Shown here piece by piece: positions 27,069 through 37,500 of a stretch of DNA of 37,500 bases (positions are counted from its first letter, which is position 1; each line of letters starts with the position of its first letter). Source of the stretch: Paulinella micropora (taxonomy: Eukaryota > Cercozoa > Imbricatea > Euglyphida > Paulinellidae); the NCBI GenBank assembly GCA_019918135.1, contig WBZZ01002951.1, positions 130,001 to 167,500 of the forward strand. The letters run 5' to 3'. Both the position numbers and the translations under genes were made by a program. A model generated the notes under the pieces. It made no database searches. It was given only the letters and a program-made list of their open reading frames with translations, and had not been told where the DNA came from.

Positions 27069-27659
27069 TCACTGCCTTCGTCGTCTGGCGCGGATTTCTT
27101 TGCCTGGTGGAGGACCACCAACAAAAGTCAGATCGAACTTTGACTGTTCGAGAATGTCCCAGATCTTATTAGGGATTCCGCCCAACGATAATTCAAAAGG
27201 GACATCAAGCACTCCTCTTGGCAGTGTCTGAATGGTCCACGCAGTGTAATCCTTGTCTCTTGGAGTAATTGTATCATCCCATGTCTCGAGACTTTTTGCG
27301 TCTTTATATACTGGCAGATAATGTCTTGCCTTTGGATCCTCAACCGGGTCCATACTTCTCCAGAACTGGAGTATCGGTTGTACTATTTTTGCGGCTGATG
27401 CTATTTTGAGTGTCCGTGTGACACGCATCTGTCGTGGGACCGCCACGACCCGCATCAAGTATAAGTCTGAGAGAGTGTCATCAGCGACATGTTGTTCCGC
27501 TGGTCTCATCAGATAGAAAGCATCTTTCACCCATGCGATGGTTGCTATCGCATCGCCTTCCTTCCATCGCTCATGGACAATCTCAACGTTGCCCGCGTTT
27601 GGGTCAGTGTCCGTCCCCTCCTCCTCCTGGTGGACGTCCTTTGATCCCATCGACCTCAT
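27069..27659 (-). pseudogene. pol: Gypsy copy 2, conserved C-terminal tail after integrase
   Basis: 196 codons matching the end of the integrase frame of copy 1: DAFYLMRPAEQHVADDTLSD, HYLPVYKDAKSLETWDD, and a basic end IRARRRRQ. The similarity between two separate insertions shows that this extension was under selection in the family. It is separated from the upstream frame by a shift near 27700. Confidence 0.85.
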
Positions 27660-27703
27660 CGCCTTCCTCGGTTGGTCGTTGATAAGATCATTCCGCGCTC
27701 TCC

Positions 27704-28549
27704 TTAGTGCGCCTCTGTGATCTTCTCCTTCTTTCCGCTATGCTCTCGCGGAGACTTGGACTGAGTCCCCACCGCGCTTATGCGGTCAGTCTTCTCCTTG
27801 CTGTCCACCTCACTCTCCTCCTTCTCAGCTATCGGCGCCCGATAAGCATCGTCTTGGTCTATGCCAGCCTCCTTGTGGATGGGCTGCACCTCTTTGAAAT
27901 CATCCTTCATCCGTTTTAACGCCTCCTCAACGGATTCATCTTCCAGTAAGAAGGGATCATACTTAATCAGCCTTCTTACATTCACAATTTGCACCTTCCC
28001 TCTACCCCTGATCTTGTAATTCAGAAGTCCCGTCTGTTCCATAATCTGATAAGGTCCTTTCCAGTGAGTGAACAGCTTAGAGCTGACTCCCTTCGGGACT
28101 TGAGGATGATACAATAGTACAATATCCCCGACCTGGAACTTGATCTGATCCAAGTGCGCTTGTCGCACCCCTTCAGCATCAGTCTTTCGGCGCTCCGCCT
28201 CTCTATGCGCCCTGACTATTTGTTCCGCCTCCATCTTCACTCTAAGTCTCATCCCAAACAACTCATCCGCATCCGCCCAAGTGTCTTTTGGGTGAAGGAG
28301 CGAAGTCGGGATATCAGGCTCACGCCCATATACTAACTGATATGGCGAGATTGAGCTCTTCGAGCCTCCTAACGCCGTAGAGGGTAGACAGTTCATTGCA
28401 AACGCAAATGATGGTGCTGCCTCGACCCATGCTCTTTGATTCTCCTTCTTCGTGCAATACATCTTTAGTGAGGCTTTGAGGGGTCTGTGTAACCGCTCGA
28501 TTTTCCCATTTGCTCGCGGGTTATAGGCAGTAACATATTGCCATTTCAT
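27704..28549 (-). pseudogene. pol: Gypsy copy 2, integrase C-terminal half
   Basis: It starts at MKWQYVTAYNPRANGKIERL, which carries the catalytic Glu, and continues through LFTHWKGPYQIMEQTGLLNY (GPY/F module). An in-frame TAA (28550-28552) separates it from the first part of the integrase. The frame ends near 27704 by a shift. Confidence 0.88.
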
Positions 28550-28552
28550 CCC

Positions 28553-29719
28553 TTAAAATTTAGATAGTTTGTCGATGACCTCGCTATTAAAGTCCGAGCC
28601 TCGATCAGAACATATCTTTCTTGGTACTCCGATCTGTGAGATGATCCTATCGATCAGCGCCTCGGCCGTCGTCTTGCCGGTAACGTCTTTGACAGGGATG
28701 ATCCACACATAGTTGGTGGCTCTGTCAATAGCCGTAAGGAGGTATTTGTAACCATTCTTCGATTCTGGGAAAGGTCCCACATGATCAATGTGTATAAACT
28801 CAAACATCCCCGCATGAAGAGGAAATTCGCCGATCAGGCCGAAATTTGCCTTCAGTGGTGTTTTGTTTATCTTGCACGGGATGCATGCATCCACCGCCTG
28901 ATCTATCTCCTCCTTCATCTTCTTCCACCAGAATCGCCTCGCTACGAACATATGAGTTCGTTGTCGACCCGGATGCGCCAAAAGTGGGCAATCGTGGGCT
29001 GCGACAAATATAAATCGTCTCAGACTCTCCGGTACCCAAAGGGTCCATTTGTCCGGCTGTGACGCATAGCGACCGTGAAGGCCCTTGTACCACAGTAGAC
29101 CATCTCTCCATCCCATCTCCTTCATCTGATCTTTGATCGCTTTCGTCATCCGTAGCTCATCCGGGTTCTGATATAACTGTATCAGTTCCTTAAACTCCGG
29201 ATCTTGAACCTGTTGTTGCCTCCATGCGGTAGGCGAGGCTATATGGATAGTACCATCTTCTAGCCGTACCCCGATTCTTTCCGGGTCATCGTCTAGGTCA
29301 CTTCTCCGCTCTTGAGGAGGCTCCGCACAAACTTCCTGCGTCTCCTCTTCCTCTCTTATGTTCGCCTTCGCATTCTCATATACCTCATAGGACCACTCAG
29401 CGTCCTCCTGGGTATGTAGCTCACAACATATCCCGTGATCCGGGCCTTGTGGACTGTACCGTAGACCTGTGCGGTCATATCGGACTCCACTCGTCATCTC
29501 CATCGCCTCAATGTGGCTGACCTCATACACCTTGTCAGTGGACAAGTCTTCCATCTCCACCGTGGACACCAACGCCGATACTTCTGAGTTAAAATCTAGC
29601 CTAGAGAGGCTATCAGCGACCACATTTCGCTTTCCCGGTAGATGGACCATTGTAAAATCGAAACAAGACAAGAACGCTGGCCACCGCGCCAGCCGTCCAG
29701 TCTGTTCATGATTCATCAA
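28553..29719 (-). pseudogene. pol: Gypsy copy 2, RNase H end and integrase N-terminal half
   Basis: 388 codons: NHEQTGRLARWPAFLSCFDF and HLPGKRNVVADSLSRLDF of RNase H, then, without the deletion seen in copy 1, the linker and the integrase zinc-binding domain (AHPGRQRTHM...CIPCK). The first two catalytic Asp residues follow (HIDHVGPF and CSDRGSDF). It ends at the TAA at 28550-28552 after IDKLSKF. Confidence 0.88.
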
Positions 29720-30448
29720 CCATAACAGGTTATGATGATCAGTTCTGACAGTAAATTGAGGTCATCCCCACAAATACTCTCTGAGCCTCTTGAGGGCCTA
29801 CACCACCGCTAACGCCTCTCTTTGCCTTGTGCAATAGTTTCTCTCGGCCGCACACAACTTCCTACTAATAAACATGATTGGGCGTAATTTCTTCTCCTCA
29901 TCCTCTTGTTGTAATACAGCCCCAATCGCAAACTTAGATGCGTCTGTATCGACTACGAATTGTTTCGTAAAGTCGGGCATCGTTAACACCAGTCCTCCGT
30001 CTTTCGGGTCTTTGTAAATGAGATCTTTGAGCGCATGAAACGCTTGCAAAGCCTCTTCGTCCCACTTCTCAAAGTCTCCAAAATCTATCATTTTCTCCAA
30101 CTTAGCCCGTGTTGCACCCCAATCGGGTATAAACTGACTATAGTATTGCGCCATCGCAAGGAATGAGTGCAATTCAGTGCGGTTCTTCGGTATCGGTCGA
30201 TTCATAATCTCCTCCCTCTTCTCTTTGGATATCGAGACTCGATTATGGGAGATCTCGTACCCTAAGTATGTCACACTCGTCTTGGCAAGTTGACACTTCT
30301 TTAGATTGCACTTCAGGCCAAAAGCTCCGATGCGCCTGAATATATCGGACAAATGATCGATATGCTCCTCCATTGTGTTAGAGTATACGATAATGTCATC
30401 GATATAGCAAAATGTATATTCTCCCGCCTTCTGTCCCCGCCTTCTCAT
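29720..30448 (-). pseudogene. pol: Gypsy copy 2, RT end and RNase H start
   Basis: It carries FCYIDDIIVYSN (RT catalytic motif), the connection region and VVDTDASKFAIGAV and REALAVV of RNase H. Two nonsense codons follow: TAG where copy 1 has Trp after ALAVV (29798-29800 region) and TGA where copy 1 has Gly in YLWGG. It preserves the five bases near 30000 (PKDGGLVLTMPDF) that copy 1 has lost. Confidence 0.88.
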
Positions 30449-30731
30449 AAGCCACCGTCAGACAAATCATCGTACTGACTGCTCAACATCTTCTGCATCG
30501 CCTTCTGGAAAAGTCCTGGGGCTTGCTTGAGGCCCATCGGAAGCACTTTCCATTGATATATTTCCATACCCACCACAAACGCCGTCAGCCATCTGGACTT
30601 TTCCTCCAGTGGTATCTGCCAGAAGCCATTCTTAAGCTCAATGACCGAATAGAATTTTGCATTCCGCAGTACTCTCCTTCCTTCTTCTAATGTCGGGAGA
30701 GGATTTCTCTCTTCCGCCAGCACCTTGTTAA
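30445..30731 (-). pseudogene. pol: Gypsy copy 2, RT fingers/palm fragment, cut at TTAA
   Basis: LAEERNPLPTLEEGRRVLRN, FYSVIELKNGFWQIPLEE and MGLKQAPGLFQKAMQKML of RT. A 1-nt deletion near 30447 separates it from the YIDD part. Upstream, codons V-N-K-V can be read through GTTAAC, and similarity to copy 1 then stops at the TTAA (30728-30731). Confidence 0.88.
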
Positions 30732-31074
30732 CATACTAGTATTTACTGGTGTCTATGTGCCTATGCCTGGATGCCATGTGGCAACAGTAAATACAGGACT
30801 TCCGGAGCTGAAAAAAATAATAAAATAAAAAAATTATTAATAATATTAATACATATTATCTTTTAACTATGTAAAAAAAGGCGGTGAAGGCAGAACGTGT
30901 CATGCCTGGCATAAACAAAACTGCAAACCAGCAAAAAAAAAAGCAGCGGACTTGATTTTCGAGGCCTTGAAGTAGCCTACTTGTTTGTTGCCACGTGGCA
31001 ACCAGTGCTTTTTAGACTAGGGGCCGGTTTTCTCCAGAAATTGATGCAGCCGCCTCCAACACTTTTTTAATAAA
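30732..31074. other. Left subterminal region of the piggyBac element
   Basis: No gene is seen. It holds the candidate left terminal repeat, the motif TGCCATGTGGCAAC (30772-30785) and the perfect 16-bp palindrome GTTGCCACGTGGCAAC (30987-31002). Confidence 0.6.
30987..31002. repeat. Subterminal palindrome of the piggyBac element, left
   Basis: GTTGCCACGTGGCAAC is its own reverse complement. Near copies lie at 30772-30785 and twice at the right end. Confidence 0.75.
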
Positions 31075-33351
31075 TTATTTACACAGGGGCATGTCGGGGC
31101 CACAGGTGCCACAGTAATAGCTCGTGTAAGACGACTTGCTGACAGAAGAGACATACAAACAAACACGACACCTACGCCTTTTGGGCCTCTCTATGCTATC
31201 ATTATATGCTCTACCTGCCTCCTGTTTCTTTTTTGCTTTGTCCGACATGATTACTAGGGGGTACCTACGAAGTTCCATGCATTTTGGGATGATAGGTTGG
31301 GCAGGGGCATGGGGGTCAGAAGCGAGGGCATTGGGGGGTTGGGAATCAGGGGGTGCACCTTGCCTGAGGAGGGCTGCAGCAAGCACAGATTTGAAATACC
31401 CCGGCCTGTTGTCGCCCTTCGTCATGTTGAGGTTGGCCAAGGACGACTGGCTAAAAAAACAATAATGTTTGTAAGCGTTGGTGATAATGAAGTCCATCAA
31501 AATCATAAAATCGACCTTCTTCCAGTCATTCAAAATAAAAGACAAATTGAGAGAGTTTGACCCGTGGCGTGCGGAATTAAACATATCAACCGCATTAAAA
31601 GCAGAATAATAAAGGGCCACAGCCTCGCACCTGGGGACACGGGGCACAGACTGACTAAAACGAGCATTACGAGGCTCTCCAGGCAAGGTAGTGGAGCAGG
31701 TAGCAATAATTTGCTGCTGGTTGTGGTCGTTTTGGTTGACTGCCAATAGCTTCACCCCCTCCTTTTCGCATATTGCAGAAGCTAAATCGCCCTCCCCCCC
31801 CCCCACCCCTTCTACTGTGTAGAAGCCGCACAGGAAAGCTCACATGAGCAGTCTTCACCATTCCAACAAAATCGACCCCCCTTTTCTTCATCTCGACTGC
31901 TGTTTTGCAAGAAGCGAACCAAGAATCGCCGATGAAAATGCGACCTGTTCCCCACCACGGCTTGGATAAACGAAGGGTAGTGGCCGTCGTGACTCCAAAC
32001 TCTTTGGCGAACTCCTTGTGTTTATCTCTGTCCTTACCCTCCACTATTTCCATGGCGATACAGACCCCGTTTCGACATCGCACGCTGTATGATATTCCCT
32101 TCCAACAGGGATTGGCTTACGGGGGACACACATTTGGCCAGGCATACCTTCCCCTGTATATTGACCCATGCTCTCATCGATAGTAATTACCCCCCCAGGA
32201 ACGATTGCAGCCCTTGCCTTGGCGTCAACAGCTTCAGCGAATGCTCGAATTGGCAAAAAAGGATCATCATCAGTTGCAGGGGGGCCAGTACGTAGACATT
32301 TCAAAATGGTGTCGAAGCGATTCAGCGCCATATACTCACCAAAACCATCTCCTGGCAAGCCATCCGTCCCCTCACCCTCCTTGGGGGCCCAGTGCGACCT
32401 TCTTCGACCCCTGTCTGCAATGGAAATGCGTACCAGCAGCCCCAAAAAAAAGCCAGAACTCCTCAGTGGACAATGCTTTTGCTAAACCATTATTTTGTTG
32501 TTTTGCAAGCTCCTGGTTGGTGAGCTGAAGGATGGATGTTAAAGCCGACATGGGGGAAAAATGAAGAAAGTGTCTACAAACCGGAAAAACAAAAAAATAA
32601 AATAAAAAATTTTTGGCAATCACGCAAAATTTTGCACGAAAGCGGACACCATGATGACAAAAAAAAACAAACAAAACAAAGGGAGTTGAAATTAATTTTC
32701 ATTACATTATTTCTCCGGAACGACATAACAATATTCAAAAAAAAAACCAGACACATGTAAAAAAAGTGTATGGGGTATGGATGCAAACTGGAATAAGAAA
32801 AACAAAACGAAATGGCAAAGAAAGAGGAGGGGGGACGCGAGGGGGGAGATGTCAAACTTCTCTTCCATCGTAGACTTTGCCTTGTGGCGAGGACGATCTG
32901 CTCCCCAGTCCACTGCCTGGGGACCCACTTTCCAGTCAAAGCCCTTCCCCAACACATTTTGTTTCTCCTCCTCCACTTGCTGGGCTGTATAGGGGCTGGG
33001 GTTAAGAAAGGGAACAGCCTCATCCTCACCTCCCTCCTCCTCCTCCTCTTTTTCCTCACCCGCCTCATCCAGATTCTGTTGCTGTTTTTGTTCCTCCTCC
33101 TGTTCCTCCTGTTCTTCTTCTTCATCCTCCGAAACCTCCATCTCCACCTCTTTCTCCTCTGCATTCATGAACTTCAAACTCGACCCTGCCTGCCCAGGCT
33201 CTGGCTTCAAATGCTTCGTGAAGAAGTAATAATCCTTGCCATCAAAACGCAGCGTGGTTAAAGCTTTTTGGTTTTTTGTTTCTTTTTCTGTCAACACCCC
33301 CAAAGCCACAATGTCCTTAACGGGTGGGATCGCCAAATTTTTTTTGCCCAA
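31075..33351 (-). pseudogene. PiggyBac-family transposase, broken by frameshifts
   Basis: Parts in reading order. 33351 to about 32860: an N-terminal acidic Glu-rich region. About 32575-32420: SILQLTNQELAKQQ and ALSTEEFWLF. 32445-32044: MALNRFDTILKCLRTG and GGVITIDESMGQYTG, with the IDESM Asp typical of the family. 32083-31840: IFIGDSWFAS, second Asp. 31806-31075: YYSAFNAVDMFNSARHGS, third Asp region, then a Cys-rich C-terminal finger (CRVCLY...YYCGTCGPDMPLC). Lesions: one extra base in an eight-base A/T run near 32443-32450, one base missing near 32070, and a shift in the C-run near 31793-31804. 32860-32580 is AT-rich and may be an intron. The transposase would cut and paste at TTAA; this copy cannot make it. 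Confidence 0.85.
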
Positions 33352-33623
33352 GCCCTCCCCAAGCGCACAACAGGGACTGAAAGTGTGTTTCCCACCTCCA
33401 TCTTTTCCAAAAGAAAATCGTTATGTGGTGAATTTACGTGGAAAAAGTGCACTGGGAGGGGTCACCCTTCAATAGGAAAAAAAATAACTTCAACTAAAAG
33501 TTTTGTCGAGAAATTTTACGACGTGCTTGTTAGGGACTTTTCCAACAGTTTTCTAGCGTTTTATTCATGAAAACAGCCACGGTTTAGTCGTGAGAATTTT
33601 TTAAATATTAGTACTGAAAAATT

Positions 33624-33659
33624 GTTGCCACATGGCAACAAATGTTGCCACATGGCAAC
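33624..33659. repeat. Paired subterminal palindromes of the piggyBac element, right
   Basis: GTTGCCACATGGCAAC occurs at 33624-33639 and again at 33644-33659, separated by AAAT. It is shared with the left end, so it is a candidate transposase-binding site. Confidence 0.75.
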
Positions 33660-33700
33660 GCCAGGCACACAGACACTGGTATTTCACCTGCTCTCAGGAG

Positions 33701-34740
33701 TCAGGACTTTACTTCCCCCCCCCCCCCCCCCCCTACTGCTTCACGTACACATGCCCTGCGGGCCAAAACACCTCTCTATCTAAAGCTATCACACCTCGGC
33801 TCTGCCGGACCAGAAATCTTATTACGTTGACCATGAGAAATGTTGATTTCATTCAGTTTGAAAAACACTGCCACATTTGGCAGTGGCAATGATCCGCCCA
33901 CAAATGTGGCACTCGCCGCGCCCCGGTTAAAGGTTAGTGTCCATAATTTGAATCTGATATTATAGTTGACTTTTAATTTGAATCTGATATTATAGTTGAC
34001 ACTTGAATGTCGGGGCACAGGCTCCGCTGCCAGTATAATGTTAAAAATAAAACAGTGCTTGCGTAAAAAACTTGAAAAGGAGGCTGACCGTGACGGAGGC
34101 TCAGGGCCGCACGTTGTGTCACTACAGCCCGGCAGTTTGAAGAGTAACGCAAGTTAAGTAATACTTAATATTCAGACTGGTAGTGATATCTGGCACGGTG
34201 CTGTACAATATCTTTAATGATAATTTGAATAAATAAGGAATCAGAATCATGCCGCTTGCGCTTCCGATGAATGATTGCTGCTCAGTCACCTTGAGATTCG
34301 GAACGCTTCGGCCCACTGATTTCCGGCTACGCACGAATGGCAACCATTCTCTAAGTAGCTTGAAAACAGTGTTAGAGTAAACAAGTCCCAAAGATGAAAC
34401 AGTGCTTGCGTAAAAAATGAGATCTGAAAGACGAAAGCCCAAATCGAAACTCCACCGATCAAGACCACACGAATGTTTCGCTGACGTGGCCTAATCATGA
34501 TTACTACTGTCTTGCTTGTGATTTGTTGTTGACTATTGCGCGGAGAGGGGGTGCGTCCAGCAGGAATTTTAACTGCACCATGGTTAACGACTCGGCCTCT
34601 AGCCAGCGACCTACGTACATGCACATATGCAGAATTTGATACGTGAAATACATGCATGATTATATTGTGTATTGTATACCTGCAAAAATACATACATTCA
34701 ACTATTAAAAACAGTGCATACGAGCTCAATCCACCTGCCA
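33701..34740. other. No supported gene; C-run and a short tandem repeat
   Basis: A run of 19 C lies at 33715-33733. A 27-bp sequence (TAATTTGAATCTGATATTAT...) is repeated in tandem at about 33942-34000. The phrase CAGTGCTTGCGTAAAAAA occurs near 34053 and 34398, and a variant (CAGTGTTTGCGTAAAAAA) near 833. I see no coding region. Confidence 0.5.
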
Positions 34741-34745
34741 GGATC

Positions 34746-34978
34746 TACTACTACTACTACTACGACTACTACTACTACCTATTACTATTACTACTACCTA
34801 CCACTACTACTACTACCACTACTACTACTACCTACTACTACCTACTACTACTACTACTACTACTACTACCTACTACTACTACTACTACCTACTACTACTA
34901 ACTACTACTACTGCTACTGCCACTACTACTACTACTACTGCTGCTGCTGCTACTCCACCTCCTACTACTACTACACCT
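34746..34978. repeat. (TAC)n microsatellite, interrupted
   Basis: About 230 bp of TAC/ACT triplets with CTACC and CTGCTG interruptions; the Tyr-, Thr- and Leu-rich frames over it are artefacts. Confidence 0.95.
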
Positions 34979-35082
34979 AGGTGGTCGCGAACGGCCGTTA
35001 TCCTGTGGCCAGGCACAACTTTCCTGTCAGGATTGTGTTCATTCCAACGGGCAGCGTTGCGACACGGCTCAATCTGCACACA

Positions 35083-35122
35083 TTGTATGTATGTATGTAT
35101 GTATGTATGCATGTATGTATTT
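35083..35122. repeat. (TATG)n microsatellite
   Basis: About 40 bp of TATG units with one CATG variant. Confidence 0.9.
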
Positions 35123-36215
35123 TTGTCTTAGTGTTGTGTTGTTGTGTTGACCTCCTTTATCATAAACTCTTTTGAGATGCCTATGCCGAACGGGGCACAC
35201 AGCTCCACAATCACTTGTCTCATGTCAACATCGGAGTTGCCGTTGGCTTCACACGGTTGGCTTTGCGCATTCGTTTTTCCCTTCTACACAAAGAAATTGA
35301 GTCATGACTTGTGCATTTTGTGCACTTTCTCGTCTGCTCTTCTGTTCTCTCTGCTTCTGCGTTCTTTTCCTGTGTCTTCTCTTCTCTTCCCTCTCCTCTC
35401 ATCTCTTCACCCCATGCTAGTCAACTCATACTCTTCTCCCCGTCCCTTCCCCTGGCTTCACTTTTCATTTCTGTTCTTGTGAGCGTGCACGCCTTTTGAG
35501 ATATGAGAAAAGCTCCAGGGGTAGGAATCTTGCATAGTGGGCTATCTGTTTACGAAGCAAAGGATCAAGACCATGGTTATTTGTTTCCCAGAGATTCGGT
35601 CATGAGAACAATATGTGACAGTTAGTACAGACGCCAACGTGGATTCACAATGAGTATGTTGGATTACGATGTGGTTACCTTTGGTTGGATTGAGAACTAG
35701 AACTTTGGATTTTGATGTGGCAATCAGAGACCAACTCATCTCGACCAGCCCACACACACGAAACAATTTTCTTTCGTTTGAAGCAAGGAAAAATACCGCA
35801 AAAATAAAAGATTCGTTTGATGTCTGCCTGCCGTTTCTTTTTTCAAATATTTTCGATAGACCGGTACCAGGCCTACTTTTCCATTTTGCCCTTGCCGCAG
35901 CCGTTTCCTTGCGATGATTTTATTAGTTTGATAGGCCTGATTTTTGCGGTACATTTGCTGCTAAAACCGTTTTTTCTTTTCCAATTTCCCCAGCTCTCGG
36001 GTCGTACGGTCCGTGTTTTTATTCCGTTAGGCCGGCTAAGTTGGGCTGCCTGAGAAAATGAGATTATGGCCCATTGGGTCATGGCTTGGGGGTGGAAAGA
36101 TGCATACAAAGTAATTAGTAAGTTATAGTAAGTACATCACAACAGGATGCTAATACATAACACACAGTAAAGAAGATATCTCAAGTTACAAACCTTCCCC
36201 AATAGAAACGACCAT
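35123..36215. other. No supported gene
   Basis: Short frames on both strands show no domain or splice context I recognise. 35300-35480 is pyrimidine-rich. No RNA gene was recognised. Confidence 0.4.
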
Positions 36216-36545
36216 ATGAAATGTCTGTTCTGTCTGTTCTGTTCTGTCTGTTCTATCTGTCTGTCTATCTGTCTGTCTGTATGTCTGTCTTTCTGTCTAT
36301 CTATCTGTCTGTCTGTCTGTCTGTCTGTATGTGTATGTATGTAAATATGTATGTATGTATGTATGTATGTCTGAGTACTTGTCTGTCTGTCTGTCTGTCT
36401 GCAATTTGTCTGTTTGTCTGTTAGTTTGTCTGCTTGTCTGTGTCTGTCTGTTGCTGTTGCTGTTACTGTTGCTATTGCTGTTGTGAAATGAAGAACTCTT
36501 GCCATTGTTAGTAAACCTGTCTGTCTGTCTGTCTGTCTGTCTACT
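36216..36545. repeat. (TCTG)n microsatellite with TATG and TTGCTG parts
   Basis: TCTG units dominate 36220-36330 and 36380-36450, with TATG at 36330-36370 and TTGCTG near 36450-36480; TCTG returns at 36518-36543. Confidence 0.9.
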
Positions 36546-36827
36546 TGATAGCCGAAGAGAAAAATTGGACCTATACCTCCAGCCACAGACACTCCAACCA
36601 CTCAATAGGTCTATGCGTACGTTTAAAAATCGCTATGTTTTGCAAAATCTGCATTTAAACTCGGATGTTAGATTGTTTCAACCTGGGTACTTAAGAGCCA
36701 ATAAAGAAAATCGGAGTAGCGTCACCAGCCACAACAGAGCAGACAGACAGACAGAGACAGACAGACAGAGTAAACATAACAACCCCAGTATGCATGCAGA
36801 GCTTTCAAATCATCGCGCAATTTGTTG

Positions 36828-37055
36828 ACTATCATTCAGTCGAAACGGAATCTGTCTGTCTTTGGTCTGTCTATGCACTATCATTCAGTCGAAACGGAAT
36901 ATGTCTGTCTTTGGTCTGTCTTCCGCCCATCCGTCTCTGTCTGCCTGTCTCTGATCGTCTGTCTGTATTTCTATCTGCGGCTGTGGCTGTGCTTGTTCGA
37001 TTTGAATTATTGCATCGTTTGTCGTCTGGTGTCGGTCTGTCTGTCTGTCAGTCTA
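36828..37055. repeat. 49-bp tandem duplication followed by TCTG-rich DNA
   Basis: The unit starting ACTATCATTCAGTCGAAACG occurs at 36828 and 36877 with few differences, then dispersed TCTG units to about 37055. From 37056 to 37418 I see no gene. Confidence 0.85.
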
Positions 37056-37417
37056 CCTCGCGTTATGAAAACAAAGTCAGAATTAAATCCGACTTTAAGG
37101 ACTCTGGAAGCGAGTTTCAGTTTTTTTCATTCTAATGTAAGCAGTAAATCAATTAAATACACTAAAGAGATGCCAACCAGGCACAATACTCCAACCGGCA
37201 GCTGGTGGCACCGCTGCCTATGTGATGTGTTGTGTGCAGCACGCATGGCATGAGTCGACCCCACGCGCCGCCGACGAAAAAGCAAAAGATAACTCCGCCA
37301 TCTTTGCATGCATCTGTCGCCTCCGCTGCCCATAACCTGAACGACGAGTGTGCTGTGTTGCCCACTTCCTCATCTTGTGACGTGCAGCATGCCGCGCTGG
37401 CCGTACCAGGTGCCGTA

Positions 37418-37418
<1 letters not shown>

Positions 37419-37500
<82 letters not shown>
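37419..37500. repeat. (CT)n microsatellite at the window edge
   Basis: About 75 bp of CT alternation, ending TTCTC at the last base; it may continue beyond the window. Confidence 0.95.

Larger units (their letters stand above)
30728..33700 (-). mobile_element. PiggyBac-type DNA transposon (degenerate)
   Basis: The left end abuts a TTAA inside the RT gene of gypsy copy 2, which is the piggyBac target. The transposase fragments run on the minus strand. The outer left sequence (about 30740-30785: GGTGTCTATGTGCCT... GCCATGTGGCAAC) resembles the inverse of about 33640-33690 (CAGTGTCTGTGTGCCT... GTTGCCATGTGGCAAC), so these are candidate terminal repeats. The right boundary is approximate: no TTAA and no gypsy sequence follow there. 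Confidence 0.75.

Noticed and set aside
33862..33920. CTGCCACATTTGGCAG-type inverted repeat as a second transposon end
   Set aside because: It resembles the piggyBac subterminal motif only loosely, and there is no partner or target duplication.
34656..34980. Tyr/Thr/Leu-rich open frames
   Set aside because: Artefact of the TAC microsatellite.

Overview
The window is nuclear DNA of a eukaryote. It has spliceosomal introns (GT...AG), AATAAA-type 3' ends, abundant microsatellites, and LTR, non-LTR and piggyBac elements. Nothing in it is bacterial or phage-like. I cannot place the organism from sequence alone. The one-repeat-per-exon LRR genes recall candidate receptor families described in brown algae, but that is an analogy and not an assignment.

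Layout. 1-1563: host sequence, with a probable last exon of an unrecognised minus-strand gene at about 1281-1497. 1564-11871: a complete, very young Ty3/gypsy-type LTR retrotransposon on the plus strand. Its two 219-bp LTRs differ at one base. It has gag with a CCCH finger and RGG box, protease-like, RT, RNase H and integrase regions and a conserved C-terminal tail, but its reading frame is broken several times. 11872-15180: TA and TG microsatellites and sequence without recognisable genes. 15180-16294: a decayed gene fragment, part of which (15739-16294) recurs inverted at 21362-21918. 16315-18032 and 23129-25860: two related loci made of leucine-rich-repeat (LRR) exon cassettes. 18521-23128: a CR1/Jockey-like LINE whose 5' half (ORF1, endonuclease) is on the plus strand and whose RT half is on the minus strand. 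25898-30731: a second, older gypsy copy on the minus strand, its RT domain cut at a TTAA by a piggyBac-type transposon (30732 to about 33700, minus strand). 33700-37500: repeats and sequence without a supported gene.

The most unusual feature is the LRR locus. It is built of about 170-bp cassettes. Each holds one LRR exon (usually 84 nt, 28 residues, phase 0) on the plus strand and another on the minus strand, joined donor to donor. The two 5' splice sites share the same 4-7 bp (GTNNNAC or GTAC; 5 bp in one degenerate cassette), so each intron begins inside the exon of the other strand. Cassettes are separated by a repeated palindrome of the form TGCTACCGC-N2-GCGGTAGCA. Homologous cassettes occur in both orientations, and the 1.2-kb near-identity between the two loci stops inside one of these palindromes. 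The pattern fits cassettes that can be inverted and still splice: either a pair of interdigitated antisense LRR genes or an exon-inversion system that diversifies an LRR receptor. The structure is read directly from the sequence; the mechanism is inference.

The mobile elements look independent of the LRR genes, except that a LINE separates the two loci and the second gypsy copy inserted 38 bp beyond the last LRR exon.
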